From Pedobacter frigiditerrae (GTDB lineage Bacteria; Bacteroidota; Bacteroidia; Sphingobacteriales; Sphingobacteriaceae): a stretch of 64,000 bases of DNA. Location of the stretch: assembly GCF_004331645.1 (NCBI RefSeq), contig NZ_SJSK01000006.1:248001-312000 (forward strand). The letters are read 5' to 3'. Below are positions 1 through 8,476 of the stretch, one piece after another (the first letter of the stretch is position 1; every line of letters starts with the position of its first letter). Both the position numbers and the translations under genes were made by a program. The notes beneath the pieces are model-generated. The model was not told the DNA's origin. It saw only the letters and a program-made list of their open reading frames with translations, and did not search any database.

Positions 1-1
1 G

Positions 2-1282
2 AGGCTGAAAGGAAATAATGGAGAAGTACCTGTTCTACTTTCCCTTAAAACACTAAATCTTGATGAGGGTATTTCTTTAAGTATTATTTTAACTGATTTA
101 AGTGAGCAGAAATTAAGTCAAAGATTACTGCTAAAAAAGAACGAAGAGTTACTCATTGCAGAACAATTAGCCTCCCAATTAAATACCAATTTAGAGAGGG
201 CCGTAAAAGCCAGAACACAAGAATTGTATAAAAGCCAACAACAGTTAAGTAGGGTGCTAGAAACTATGGCCGAAGGAGTAATGATTGTTGATGTGAATAG
301 TAGAATGACTTATGCCAACAAGATGGCACAAGAATTTTTAGGTGTTAATGAAAGTGAATATCAAAATAAAGAATACCATAATCTTAAATGGCAAACCTAT
401 AAGTTAGATGGGGAGCCACTAAAAGCGGAAGAAAATCCAATCTATAGGGCTATGAAAACAGGTAAAGCTGTATATGATTTTGAAATAGCTTTACAGGCTC
501 AAGGTAGAGCGCTTTTTTATGTTGCTGTAAATGCCGTTCCGATTTTTGATGAAGACAAAAAATTAACTGGTGGTATTGGAACTTTTGTAGATGTTACGCA
601 TAGGAGAAAGGCAATTCAGCAGAAGGATGATTTTATTAGTGTAGCCAGCCATGAGCTAAAAACGCCAATAACAAGTTTAAAAGCAGCACTGCAACTTTTA
701 GATAGAATTAAGGAAAATCCTAGTACACATTTGCCGAAATTAATAGCGCAGGCAAACCGAAGTATGAACAAGGTTAGTAACCTAATTGAGGAACTTTTAA
801 ATGCAAGTAAAATTACTTCAGGGCAAATGCACTTAAAAGCCCAATTGTTTAAGTTAACAGACTTAATAGAAGAATGCTTGTTAAACGTAAATGAAAATTT
901 TAAGTCTAAATTAAAAATACATGGCGATTTAGATCTAATTGTTAATGGCGATCCCAATCGTATTGAACAGGTAATCGTTAATTTTATCAATAACTCCATT
1001 AAATATGCGCCCAACGCTACAGCAATAGAAATTCTTTTAGAAAAAAACGACAATATTGCTAAAGTAACGGTAACAGATGATGGCCCTGGTATTCATCCTG
1101 ATAAGTTACCTCACCTTTTTGAACGTTATTATCGTGTTGATGATGGGGGTGCTCAATATTCTGGACTAGGTTTGGGTTTATATATATCTGCAGAGATCAT
1201 CAAAAAACACAATGGCGAAATTGGTGCCATTAGTGAGTTAGGTAAGGGCAGTTCTTTCTGGTTTACTTTGCCAATTGAATAG
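2..1282 (+). CDS. PAS-domain sensor histidine kinase, 5'-truncated by window edge
   Basis: The frame is open without a stop back to base 2, so the gene starts upstream of the window; the ATG-like codons near 224 are internal. The first part reads as the end of a PAS fold (a segment ending LTDLSEQK, up to about 115). A charged coiled-coil linker follows, then a second PAS domain (about 240-600) and a HisKA domain whose phospho-acceptor His lies in SHELKTP (codon 650-652). The HATPase_c domain has an N box (NFINNSIKYAP), a G1 box (DDGPGI) and a G2 box (GLGLGLYIS). It should autophosphorylate on His and pass phosphate to a response regulator. No membrane segment is visible in the part present. 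No receiver is fused to it; the nearest is at 3465-3824, but pairing is unproven. Confidence 0.93.
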   Translation, partial: RLKGNNGEVPVLLSLKTLNLDEGISLSIILTDLSEQKLSQRLLLKKNEELLIAEQLASQLNTNLERAVKARTQELYKSQQQLSRVLETMAEGVMIVDVNSRMTYANKMAQEFLGVNESEYQNKEYHNLKWQTYKLDGEPLKAEENPIYRAMKTGKAVYDFEIALQAQGRALFYVAVNAVPIFDEDKKLTGGIGTFVDVTHRRKAIQQKDDFISVASHELKTPITSLKAALQLLDRIKENPSTHLPKLIAQANRSMNKVSNLIEELLNASKITSGQMHLKAQLFKLTDLIEECLLNVNENFKSKLKIHGDLDLIVNGDPNRIEQVIVNFINNSIKYAPNATAIEILLEKNDNIAKVTVTDDGPGIHPDKLPHLFERYYRVDDGGAQYSGLGLGLYISAEIIKKHNGEIGAISELGKGSSFWFTLPIE

Positions 1283-1340
1283 AATTTGATATCACTTCAT
1301 GTTTTATAGCGATATTAGTCTGTCTTAAATCTATCATCAA

Positions 1341-2123
1341 ATGAAAATAGCTACTTACAATGTAAATGGTGTAAACGGAAGACTGCCAGTTTTGCTCAGG
1401 TGGTTAGTAGAAACGCAGCCTGATGTGGTTTGTTTACAGGAACTAAAAGCACCCGATGAAAAATTCCCATTACAAGCCATAAATGAGGCTGGATATAACG
1501 CCATTTGGCATGGGCAAAAAAGCTGGAATGGTGTGGCTATTTTAACTCGTAATTTAGAAATAAAGGAAACACGCAGGGGCTTAGATGGTGAGGAGGATGA
1601 TTTGCACAGCAGGTACATAGAGGCAATGGTGGGTGGTGTTGTAATTGGCTGCTTGTATTTGCCAAATGGAAACCCGGCTCCTGGTCCGAAATTAGATTAT
1701 AAAATGCGTTGGTTTCAACGATTAACAGATCATGCACAAAAATTACTATCCTATAATTTGCCTGTTGTTTTAATTGGCGATTACAATGTAATGCCAACAG
1801 AGTTGGATGTTTACAAACCAGAACGTTGGGTAGAAGATGCTTTATTTAGACCAGAAGTACGCCAAGCATTTAAAAATCTAGTAGACCAAGGATGGACAGA
1901 TGCCATTCGCACACTTTATCCAGATCAAAAAATCTATACGTTTTATGATTATTTCCGCAACGCTTATGCTAGAGATGCCGGGCTAAGAATAGACCATTTT
2001 TTATTAAGTCCGCAAGTAAAGCCCTTGTTAAAAGCAGCAGCGGTTGATCGTCATGTGCGGGGTTGGGAAAAGACAAGTGATCATTGTCCTGTTTGGATAG
2101 AAATAGCTGAGGTAACACAATAG
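1341..2123 (+). CDS. xth: Exodeoxyribonuclease III (AP endonuclease)
   Basis: 260 aa, the full length of the ExoIII/ExoA endonuclease-exonuclease-phosphatase family. Family motifs are intact: N7 in TYNVNG, the metal ligand E34 in LQELK, GDYNVMP near residue 150, the substrate-binding RIDHFLLS segment, and the terminal catalytic SDHCPVW with D247 and H248. The enzyme cuts DNA 5' of abasic sites and removes 3' blocking groups in base-excision repair in the cytoplasm. The ATG at 1341 directly begins the conserved MKIATYNVNG N-terminus, so the start is secure. It lies 58 bp after the histidine kinase with no obvious terminator between them. A functional link to signalling is not implied. Confidence 0.96.
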   Translation: MKIATYNVNGVNGRLPVLLRWLVETQPDVVCLQELKAPDEKFPLQAINEAGYNAIWHGQKSWNGVAILTRNLEIKETRRGLDGEEDDLHSRYIEAMVGGVVIGCLYLPNGNPAPGPKLDYKMRWFQRLTDHAQKLLSYNLPVVLIGDYNVMPTELDVYKPERWVEDALFRPEVRQAFKNLVDQGWTDAIRTLYPDQKIYTFYDYFRNAYARDAGLRIDHFLLSPQVKPLLKAAAVDRHVRGWEKTSDHCPVWIEIAEVTQ

Positions 2124-2235
2124 ATTTTAAATATTAAGAGTTTTTGTGAAATTAACCTCGTTTAGCGCTTTAGGGAATACATCCGGGTTTATTAAAAAAT
2201 TAATGGTTAATTTTAGTTTCTAAATTTAATACCCA

Positions 2236-3429
2236 ATGCCCTCAAGATCCCCAAGCGCAGAAAGTATCCTTAATGATATCAGTGTAATTAATAGTATTCC
2301 TTCAGTTGCACACATATTAGAAGTAGTGTGTAATTCTACAGGAATGGGTTTTGCTGCAGTGGCTAGGGTTACCGAAGATAAATGGATTGCTTGTGCAGTA
2401 AATGATAAAATAAGTTTTGGCTTGATACCTGGTGGAGAGCTTAAATTAGAAACCACTATCTGTAATGAAATTCGCCAACATAAAAATCCAGTTGTAATAG
2501 ACCATGTAGCTCTAGACGAGCAATATTCGAAACACCATACCCCATTAATGTATGGCTTTCAAAGCTATATCTCTTTGCCAATAATGCTTAAAAGTGGTGC
2601 TTTTTTTGGAACTTTGTGTGCTATTGACCCCAATCCAAATGTTTTAAATACCCCCCAAACGATTGGTATGTTTAAGCTATTCGCAGAGCTGATTGCTTTT
2701 CATCTTGATTCGGTCATTGAATTGGAAGAGAGTGAATTTAACTTGTTGGAAGAAAGAGAAAATGCAGAATTGAGGGAGCAGTTTATTGCCATATTAGGTC
2801 ATGACTTGCGTAATCCAGTTGGTGCTTCGTTAAATGCTGCTCAGCTTTTGCTAAAGATAGCTACCGACGAAAAGGTTAAAAGATTAGCTCAAATTGTTCA
2901 AAAATCTTCTTACAGAATCAATGGCCTTATTGAAAATGTATTAGATTTTGCCAGAGGTAGGCTTGGTGGAGGCATTAAGCTTGATTTAAGCGCAAGTGAG
3001 CCCTTGATTGAAGTTATTAATCAAGTAATTAACGAATTGAAATTAATTTGGCCAAATAGTGCTATTGAGGTAAGTATAGATTTAAAAGAAAAGGTGGTTT
3101 TTGATGGGAAAAGAATAGCTCAACTGTTTTCTAATTTATTAAGCAATGCATTGTCTCATGGTGAGGATAACGTCCCTATTATAGTTAATGCAACAAGTGG
3201 TGATGGGCTATTTACTTTATGTATTATCAATCAAGGTAAAATAATACCTGAGGAGATTTTGGTAAAGTTGTTTCAGCCTTTTTTTAGGGGAGCAGCAAAA
3301 AATGAGAAACAAGGATTGGGATTAGGGTTATACATTTCTTCAGAAATTGCGAAGGCTCACCGAGGGCAAATAAAGGTAGATTCTTTAGTAGATAAAACTT
3401 GTTTTACATTTAGTATGCCTACTAGGTAA
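2236..3429 (+). CDS. GAF-domain sensor histidine kinase
   Basis: 397 aa with no transmembrane segment, so a cytoplasmic kinase. An N-terminal GAF domain (about residues 20-165, with the typical SYISLPI and GTLCAID strands) is followed by a short charged helix. The HisKA domain has its His at residue 189 in GHDLRNP, and the HATPase_c domain contains LFSNLLSNALSH and GLGLGLYISSEI. The GHDLRNPVGA form of the H box belongs to the group of soluble GAF/PAS kinases common in Bacteroidetes. The small-molecule or redox signal read by the GAF domain cannot be told from sequence. It converges on a single-domain response regulator 35 bp downstream, a plausible but unproven partner. Confidence 0.93.
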   Translation: MPSRSPSAESILNDISVINSIPSVAHILEVVCNSTGMGFAAVARVTEDKWIACAVNDKISFGLIPGGELKLETTICNEIRQHKNPVVIDHVALDEQYSKHHTPLMYGFQSYISLPIMLKSGAFFGTLCAIDPNPNVLNTPQTIGMFKLFAELIAFHLDSVIELEESEFNLLEERENAELREQFIAILGHDLRNPVGASLNAAQLLLKIATDEKVKRLAQIVQKSSYRINGLIENVLDFARGRLGGGIKLDLSASEPLIEVINQVINELKLIWPNSAIEVSIDLKEKVVFDGKRIAQLFSNLLSNALSHGEDNVPIIVNATSGDGLFTLCIINQGKIIPEEILVKLFQPFFRGAAKNEKQGLGLGLYISSEIAKAHRGQIKVDSLVDKTCFTFSMPTR

Positions 3430-3464
3430 GCTCATTGCATTAATGAACTATTGAACCAATATAT

Positions 3465-3824
3465 TTAGTGCAAATAATGATCAACTCTTTTCACTAGATC
3501 ATCAATATCAAACGGTTTGCTAATAAAATCTTCTGCATCACATTTTTGTTTAATTTCATGTACATAACTATGTGCCGACATCATTAATATGGGAATATCG
3601 TTGGTTCTTTTGTTCGCTTTTAGCTCATCGCAAACCTCAATTCCATTTCCATCAGTTAACATGACGTCTAATATCACCATATCAGGATGTGATGATCGCA
3701 TTTTGCTTTGGAAAGATTTAACAGTAGGATAGGCCTTCACATCGTAATTTTCTTCCGTTAATAGAAAAGAAATTAATTCCCTGATATCATCATTATCCTC
3801 CAAGATATAAACGCATTTTTTCAT
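3465..3824 (-). CDS. Single-domain response regulator (CheY-like receiver)
   Basis: 119 aa made only of a receiver domain. The acidic pocket is E9/D10 with D12, the phospho-acceptor is D53 in VILDVML, the switch residue is S83 in MMSAH, and the conserved lysine is K103 in SKPFD. There is no output domain, so it must act by protein contact or as a phosphorelay intermediate. An AAAGGAG sequence sits about 10 nt before the ATG on the minus strand, an unusually good Shine-Dalgarno for this phylum. It is convergent with the GAF kinase at 2236-3429 and only 35 bp from it, which makes that kinase the first candidate partner. Confidence 0.95.
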   Translation of the reverse strand: MKKCVYILEDNDDIRELISFLLTEENYDVKAYPTVKSFQSKMRSSHPDMVILDVMLTDGNGIEVCDELKANKRTNDIPILMMSAHSYVHEIKQKCDAEDFISKPFDIDDLVKRVDHYLH

Positions 3825-4000
3825 TTTATTCTCCTTTAATTCTGTTAGTAAGCCCTAAATCTATTAATCTAACTAGTTAAGTGTCTTATTGTTTTAATTA
3901 TCATAAACCAAAAAAGAGTAGGTACAATTAATATTTTTTGAAACTTGTGTATTTGCCAATTGTTAGTTATTTAAAATGAGCAATAGATAAATTTAATGTG

Positions 4001-4180
4001 ATGGCAAAACAAGATGAAATTAACCCAGATGAAAAACCTGTAGGTTATGGGAGTTCAATTCAAACCAGTGGCTATGGGAACAAAAGTAGGCCTCAACAAC
4101 CTTCTAATGAAAGACAACCGTTAGATCAAAACAATGAGCAAGAAGAAAGCGGTGAAGGGAAAGAAGATGACAGCAAATAA
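4001..4180 (+). CDS. Small hydrophilic disordered protein, unknown function
   Basis: 59 aa from the ATG at 4001; a GTG one codon upstream is less likely. It is almost entirely polar, rich in Gln, Asn, Glu, Lys, Gly and Pro, with two GYG repeats (VGYGSS, SGYGNK) and an acidic tail. No hydrophobic core, signal peptide or known domain is visible, so it is predicted to be disordered. It stands alone and its TAA is followed immediately, with no spacer, by the stop codon of the convergent gene at 4181. Whether it is expressed is uncertain; the unbroken frame and biased composition favour a real gene. Confidence 0.55.
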   Translation: MAKQDEINPDEKPVGYGSSIQTSGYGNKSRPQQPSNERQPLDQNNEQEESGEGKEDDSK

Positions 4181-4480
4181 CTAACCGACAGGTAAATTCT
4201 TTAACGTTTTTTGTACTTCGATTTTAATGTCTTGCAAAACCTCATTAGTTAATCTTAACTGGGTTTCTGATGCGGTAGAATCTGCCTGTTTGTAATTATA
4301 CAAAGGTAAACTGCCCGGTACAATATTTTCAGGCTTTATAAAGATAAGGTTATTGTTTTCTTGCTTCAGTCCACCAATAATTCCTCCAAAATAAATGATC
4401 TTGTATTGATTATCCTTTGGTAAAATGGTCAATGTAATTACCTTTTCAGTAACTCTGATTTTTATATTAAATGGTTCCAT
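4181..4480 (-). CDS. Hypothetical protein, 99 aa
   Basis: Soluble protein of 99 aa with no family I recognise. The first half alternates hydrophobic and polar residues (IKIRVTEKVITLTILP, YKIIYFGGIIGGL), which suggests a small beta-sheet. The C-terminal third (ETQLRLTNEVLQDIKIEVQKTLKN) looks helical and amphipathic. No signal peptide or membrane helix is visible. Its stop codon abuts that of the convergent small gene ending at 4180, so the two transcripts must overlap at their 3' ends unless terminated inside the coding regions. Confidence 0.7.
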   Translation of the reverse strand: MEPFNIKIRVTEKVITLTILPKDNQYKIIYFGGIIGGLKQENNNLIFIKPENIVPGSLPLYNYKQADSTASETQLRLTNEVLQDIKIEVQKTLKNLPVG

Positions 4481-4644
4481 AGCGCTGTTTTAACTGCAAA
4501 CAAATTTTAGGACTTCTTGTTCGATAAATAATTTTATTTCTAATACTGGATCAGTTATGCGGTTGTTATTAAAAATGAGAGTCTTATTATTGTTAAATTT
4601 TGTTAAAAGCCAATGCTTAACACAAAAGAGAATTAAATTTGAAT

Positions 4645-5364
4645 ATGACTAAAAGAATAATCCTTCTACTGCTCATTTTAGCACCATTTCAATTACTGGC
4701 ACAGAATTTCTTAACTGGAAACGTATTTGACAATGAAAATAGGGCTACAAGTATAGAAGGGGCAGCAATAAAAAACTTAACTACTAAGGCTTTTACCTTA
4801 TCAGATAAAGATGGTCATTTTGCCATTACGGCAAAAATAGGCGATTTGGTTTCTTTCGGAATGCCTGGTTTTCAAACCGATACGGTTTATCTAGTTAATC
4901 TTTTTCCAAAAAATATATACCTAAGAGTAGAAGTAAACACCCTAGCCGCGGTTGATATTAAAGGTGTTAAAATTTCTCCAATGCTTAATGGGCTAGGCAA
5001 TCCAGATAATAAACCTCCCGTTAAGACATTAGATTACAGTAAGGAAAAAGGAGGCTTAAGATTAAATCTGGGTTATGGCAGATGGCGTAAAGACCAAGCT
5101 AAAATCCAAGAACTAGAGGAGAATGATCGCATTCAACAAGAAATAACCAAAAACTTTAATGCCGAAACCGTAAAAGAAATACTTAAGTTTGAAGGGCCAG
5201 ATGTAAAGGATTTTTTATCCCTCTACAGGCCAACAGTAGATCAAGTTAAAGCAGAAAAGCCATTTAATTATTCTTATTATACTGCCACGGCTTACCGTGC
5301 TTGGCTTAAATTGCCAGCAGATCAGCGGAAATTGCCACCTTTGCCTAAGTTAAAAGGGAATTAG
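4645..5364 (+). CDS. Secreted CarboxypepD_reg-like protein (paralogue of 8477-9181)
   Basis: 239 aa from the ATG at 4645; an in-frame TTG two codons upstream is a poorer start. A signal peptide (TKRIILLLLILAPFQLLAQ) is followed by a CarboxypepD_reg-like beta-sandwich, about residues 20-110: a knob-like start (LTGNVFDNEN), then SDKDGHFAITAKIGDLVSFGMPGFQTDTV. This domain also precedes TonB-dependent receptors, but no plug or barrel follows here. The rest is a polar helical region carrying a block (NAETVKEIL..FLSLYRP and a final LPADQRKLPPLPKL) that recurs in the protein at 8477-9181. It is probably periplasmic or surface-exposed. Function is unknown. Confidence 0.85.
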   Translation: MTKRIILLLLILAPFQLLAQNFLTGNVFDNENRATSIEGAAIKNLTTKAFTLSDKDGHFAITAKIGDLVSFGMPGFQTDTVYLVNLFPKNIYLRVEVNTLAAVDIKGVKISPMLNGLGNPDNKPPVKTLDYSKEKGGLRLNLGYGRWRKDQAKIQELEENDRIQQEITKNFNAETVKEILKFEGPDVKDFLSLYRPTVDQVKAEKPFNYSYYTATAYRAWLKLPADQRKLPPLPKLKGN

Positions 5365-5736
5365 CTTTAAAGATGGTTAACTGTTGAGTTGGGGAGGGGT
5401 GGAGTTGTTGAGTCGAGAAGCGAATAGTTGGTTAACTGTTTAAAGGGTTAACTGTATAAATTGTTTAAGCGGTTAATTGTTTAATCGGTTAACTTGTAGA
5501 CTTGTATTAACTGGAATCACCAGGTATTAACATTCAACTCAACATCTTTACAACTCAACGACTAAGCCGGTAACAATTTAACAATTCATCAATCCAACAA
5601 TTTCTTTATCACCCAATGAACTAGGGAAACTAATGAACCAATGATGCTAATGACTATTGAACCTACCAGTAACAATATTGCTCATTTATTTGAAATTATT
5701 CAATTACCATTTACCTTTATCACAAAATAAATAAAC
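5365..5736. repeat. 372-bp non-coding stretch with degenerate GTTAACTGTTTAA-type repeats
   Basis: No open frame of note. From 5374 to about 5512 there are at least four degenerate copies of GGTTAACTGTTTAA or GGTTAACTGTTGAGTTG. From about 5535 to 5610 the complementary forms appear (CAACTCAAC twice, TAACAATTTAACAATT, CCAACAATTTC), so the two halves can pair as a long imperfect hairpin. From about 5615 to 5665 the pattern changes to AATGAACYA-like units. The last 50 bases hold the promoter candidate for the peptidase gene. This looks like drifted intergenic repeat material rather than a gene. Confidence 0.6.
5689..5719 (+). promoter_or_regulatory. Candidate promoter for the M1 peptidase gene
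   Basis: TTTG at 5689-5692, 19 nt, then TACCTTTA at 5712-5719, against the Bacteroidetes consensus TTTG-N19-TAnnTTTG (one mismatch at the last base). The ATG follows 17 nt later. Confidence 0.45.
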
Positions 5737-7995
5737 ATGCTTAAAATTACAACCAAACAATTTTTAATGGCTGTGGTGCTTGGTATGTGTAGCTTAACTA
5801 GCTTTGCACAAACTACTACAACACCTCCAGCTACAAATTATGTTCCGTCTGATGCTTTCGGGCCATTATTTTATACCCAAAACGGAAATGAATTTCGTTC
5901 AGCCAGTGGTGCCCCAGGTGCTAAATATTGGCAAAACAGAGTTGATTATAACATCACTGCCAATTTAGATACTGCAAAAAACATGGTAAGTGGTACCATC
6001 ACCATCACTTATAAAAACAACAGTCCAGATAAGTTACCTTATTTATGGTTACAGTTAGACCAAAATACCTTCAAAGAAACTTCTCGTGGTTACCAGGTAA
6101 CTCCAGCACGCAGTCGTTATGGTGCGCAAGGCGAAAAATTTGATGGTGGTTATAAAATCGATGGTATAACTGTTTCACAAAAAGCAGCACCAGTTAAATT
6201 TACTTCATTGGTAGAAGATACGCGTATGCAAATTCGTTTAGACCAACCAATGGCAGCAAATGGCGATGTGGTTACTGTTAAAATGAATTATTCTTATGTA
6301 GTTCCTAAAGAAGGGTCAGACAGGACGGGTCATCTAACTACTAAAAATGGAGAGATCTATGCCATTGCACAATGGTTCCCTCGTATGTGCGTGTATGACG
6401 ATGTAATTGGATGGAATACTTTGCCTTATTGGGGTGGTGGCGAGTTCTATTGCGAATATGGTGATATCAATTTCGCTATTACAGCTCCTGCAAGTCATAT
6501 TGTAATGGGTTCAGGAGAGCTATTAAATCCACAAGAAGTATTTACTCCAGAGCAATTAAAAAGATGGAATGCAGCAAAATTAAGCGATGCAACGGTTCAC
6601 ATCCGCTCTGCCGCTGAGGTTTTAGATCCTAAGTCTCGTCCGGCTGTTGCCAAACTAACTTGGAAATTTAAAATCACCAATGCTCGTGATGCTGCTTGGG
6701 CTTCATCAAAATCATTTATTTTAGATGCTGCTCGTATCAATTTACCTAGCGGTAAAAAATCTTTAGCTGTTGATGCACATCCAGTTGAAAGTGATGGAAT
6801 GGACGCTTATGGTAGAGGTGTAGAATATGTAAAAACTACAATTGAGCATTATTCAAAAATGTGGTACGAATACCCATATCCAATGGCTGTTAACGTAGCA
6901 ACCAATATTGGTGGTATGGAATATCCAGGTATTGTGTTTTGTGGTTGGACTGCAAAGAAAAGCGGTGCTTGGGGTGTAATTGATCACGAATTTGGTCATA
7001 CTTGGTTCCCAATGATTGTGGGTTCTAACGAACGTAAATACGGTTGGATGGATGAAGGTTTTAATACATTCATTAATGGTATTTCTCAAGCAGAATTTAA
7101 CAATGGAGAATATAAGCCTGCTCGTCCAACTAACATGAATGCCATTGGTAAAAATAACATTGGTAATTTACGTTATGAAAACATCATGCTAATGCCAGAT
7201 GGTATGCAAGAAGGTAACATCGGTATTAACTTGTACAGCAAACCAGGATGGGGACTAAACATTTTGAGAGATCAAATTTTGGGAAAAGACCGTTTTGATT
7301 ATGCCTTTAGACAATACATTAAAAACTGGGCATTTAAACACCCAACACCTACAGACTTTTTCCGTTCAATGGAAAATGGTGCAGGTGAAGACTTAGCCTG
7401 GTTCTGGAGAGGTTGGTTCTTAAACAACTGGAAAAGCGACCAAGGTTTAGGTGATGTAAAACCAGTAATGAAAGATGGCAAATTATCAGGTTATACCATT
7501 CAAGTTAAGAATTTAGAAAAATTACCAATGCCTATCATTTTACAGATTACTACCAAAAGCGGTAAAAAAGATATCGTAAAAGTACCTGTAGATGTTTGGA
7601 TGAAAAACACCACTTGGTTAGTTCGTTATGCAACTACAGAAGAAATTACTGGTGTATTAATTGATCCTGATAAGGTTTTACCTGATGGAAACCCTGATAA
7701 CAATACTTGGAATGCAGATGGTGCAGCAGCAGCTTCTGCCACGCCACCAGCTAATTTAGATGTGTTTTTAGGTAATTATTCAAACCCTGAGGCACCAATA
7801 AAAGTTGCTATAACCAAAGCTAACGGTGGCTTATCGGCACAATTAGGGGCGCAGCCTGCTTTTCCTTTGAAATTCTCTTCAGGCACAACATTTGTATTTG
7901 AGCAAGGAAATTTAGAATTTACTTTTAATACTGCTAAGAGCGAAATGACTTTATCTGCGCAAGGACAAGAATTCGTTTTTACAAAAGATAAATAA
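5737..7995 (+). CDS. Secreted M1-family metallopeptidase
   Basis: 752 aa with a signal peptide ending near SLTSFAQ. The catalytic zinc site is complete: HEFGH at residues 417-421 and the third ligand E440, exactly HExxH-X18-E. The exopeptidase motif appears as GGMEY (392-396) in place of the usual GAMEN. The N-terminal half carries the beta-sandwich typical of M1 enzymes ([24 protein letters not shown]), and the helical domain follows the zinc site. The last 80 residues (from about [12 protein letters not shown]) form an extra small beta-rich domain resembling the DUF3471-like tails of secreted hydrolases. It probably trims peptides in the periplasm or outside the cell. A strong terminator follows at 8057. 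Confidence 0.94.
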   Translation: MLKITTKQFLMAVVLGMCSLTSFAQTTTTPPATNYVPSDAFGPLFYTQNGNEFRSASGAPGAKYWQNRVDYNITANLDTAKNMVSGTITITYKNNSPDKLPYLWLQLDQNTFKETSRGYQVTPARSRYGAQGEKFDGGYKIDGITVSQKAAPVKFTSLVEDTRMQIRLDQPMAANGDVVTVKMNYSYVVPKEGSDRTGHLTTKNGEIYAIAQWFPRMCVYDDVIGWNTLPYWGGGEFYCEYGDINFAITAPASHIVMGSGELLNPQEVFTPEQLKRWNAAKLSDATVHIRSAAEVLDPKSRPAVAKLTWKFKITNARDAAWASSKSFILDAARINLPSGKKSLAVDAHPVESDGMDAYGRGVEYVKTTIEHYSKMWYEYPYPMAVNVATNIGGMEYPGIVFCGWTAKKSGAWGVIDHEFGHTWFPMIVGSNERKYGWMDEGFNTFINGISQAEFNNGEYKPARPTNMNAIGKNNIGNLRYENIMLMPDGMQEGNIGINLYSKPGWGLNILRDQILGKDRFDYAFRQYIKNWAFKHPTPTDFFRSMENGAGEDLAWFWRGWFLNNWKSDQGLGDVKPVMKDGKLSGYTIQVKNLEKLPMPIILQITTKSGKKDIVKVPVDVWMKNTTWLVRYATTEEITGVLIDPDKVLPDGNPDNNTWNADGAAAASATPPANLDVFLGNYSNPEAPIKVAITKANGGLSAQLGAQPAFPLKFSSGTTFVFEQGNLEFTFNTAKSEMTLSAQGQEFVFTKDK

Positions 7996-8056
7996 GTAGT
8001 CTTGCTTGCGAAGTTTAATCGACGAATGTTGATAGACTTTGTAAGTTAAAGTTGAC

Positions 8057-8091
8057 AAAATCCTGCAAATTAATTTTGCAGGATTTTTTTT
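8057..8091 (+). terminator. Rho-independent terminator after the M1 peptidase
   Basis: Stem AAAATCCTGCAAA / TTTGCAGGATTTT with a short loop, followed by a run of eight or more T. It lies 62 bp after the peptidase stop. Confidence 0.9.
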
Positions 8092-8164
8092 GGCTGTTAT
8101 AGCTGTAATTTATTATTAAGCGAATGAGAATGGTAAATTAAAATGCAGTTCAAATTAGATGCTT

Positions 8165-8195
8165 TTTGATTATCGCCATTCAATGTTTAGTTTTG
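8165..8195 (+). promoter_or_regulatory. Consensus promoter placed 4 nt from a start codon
   Basis: TTTG at 8165-8168, exactly 19 nt, then TAGTTTTG at 8188-8195. Both boxes match the Bacteroidetes consensus. The ATG is at 8200, close to the expected transcription start, so the transcript is probably leaderless. Confidence 0.6.
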
Positions 8196-8199
8196 TAAT

Positions 8200-8421
8200 A
8201 TGCAAACTCCAGAACAAAAAAACAATCCTTTACATGGTTTAACCCTAGAGTTTATTTTAAAGCAATTGTTTTTTCACTATGGATGGGAAGAATTGGGTAA
8301 TCTGGTTAAAATTGCCTGTTTTAAAAACGATCCATCATTAAAGTCGAGCCTTAAGTTTTTGCGTAAAACTGATTGGGCCAGAAAGAAAGTGGAAAAATTG
8401 TATTTAAATACATTTCATTAA
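8200..8421 (+). CDS. VF530 family DNA-binding protein
   Basis: 73 aa, the normal size of the VF530 (DUF2132) family. Conserved family blocks are clear: [20 protein letters not shown], and [21 protein letters not shown]. The family is a small helical fold described as double-strand DNA-binding from its Vibrio fischeri structure; its physiological role is not established. The gene stands alone between a terminator and the next secreted-protein gene, with its own close promoter (8165-8195). There is no Shine-Dalgarno sequence, and the expected transcription start is at or next to the ATG. Confidence 0.92.
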   Translation: MQTPEQKNNPLHGLTLEFILKQLFFHYGWEELGNLVKIACFKNDPSLKSSLKFLRKTDWARKKVEKLYLNTFH

Positions 8422-8476
8422 AACATTGGCTGTTTAATTAAGTTAATTAAATAGTTTAATTTAACTCCCTAAGCAT

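Noticed and set aside
5365-5736. CRISPR array
   Set aside because: The units are degenerate, have no constant spacer length and are not palindromic direct repeats. No cas genes are present in the window.
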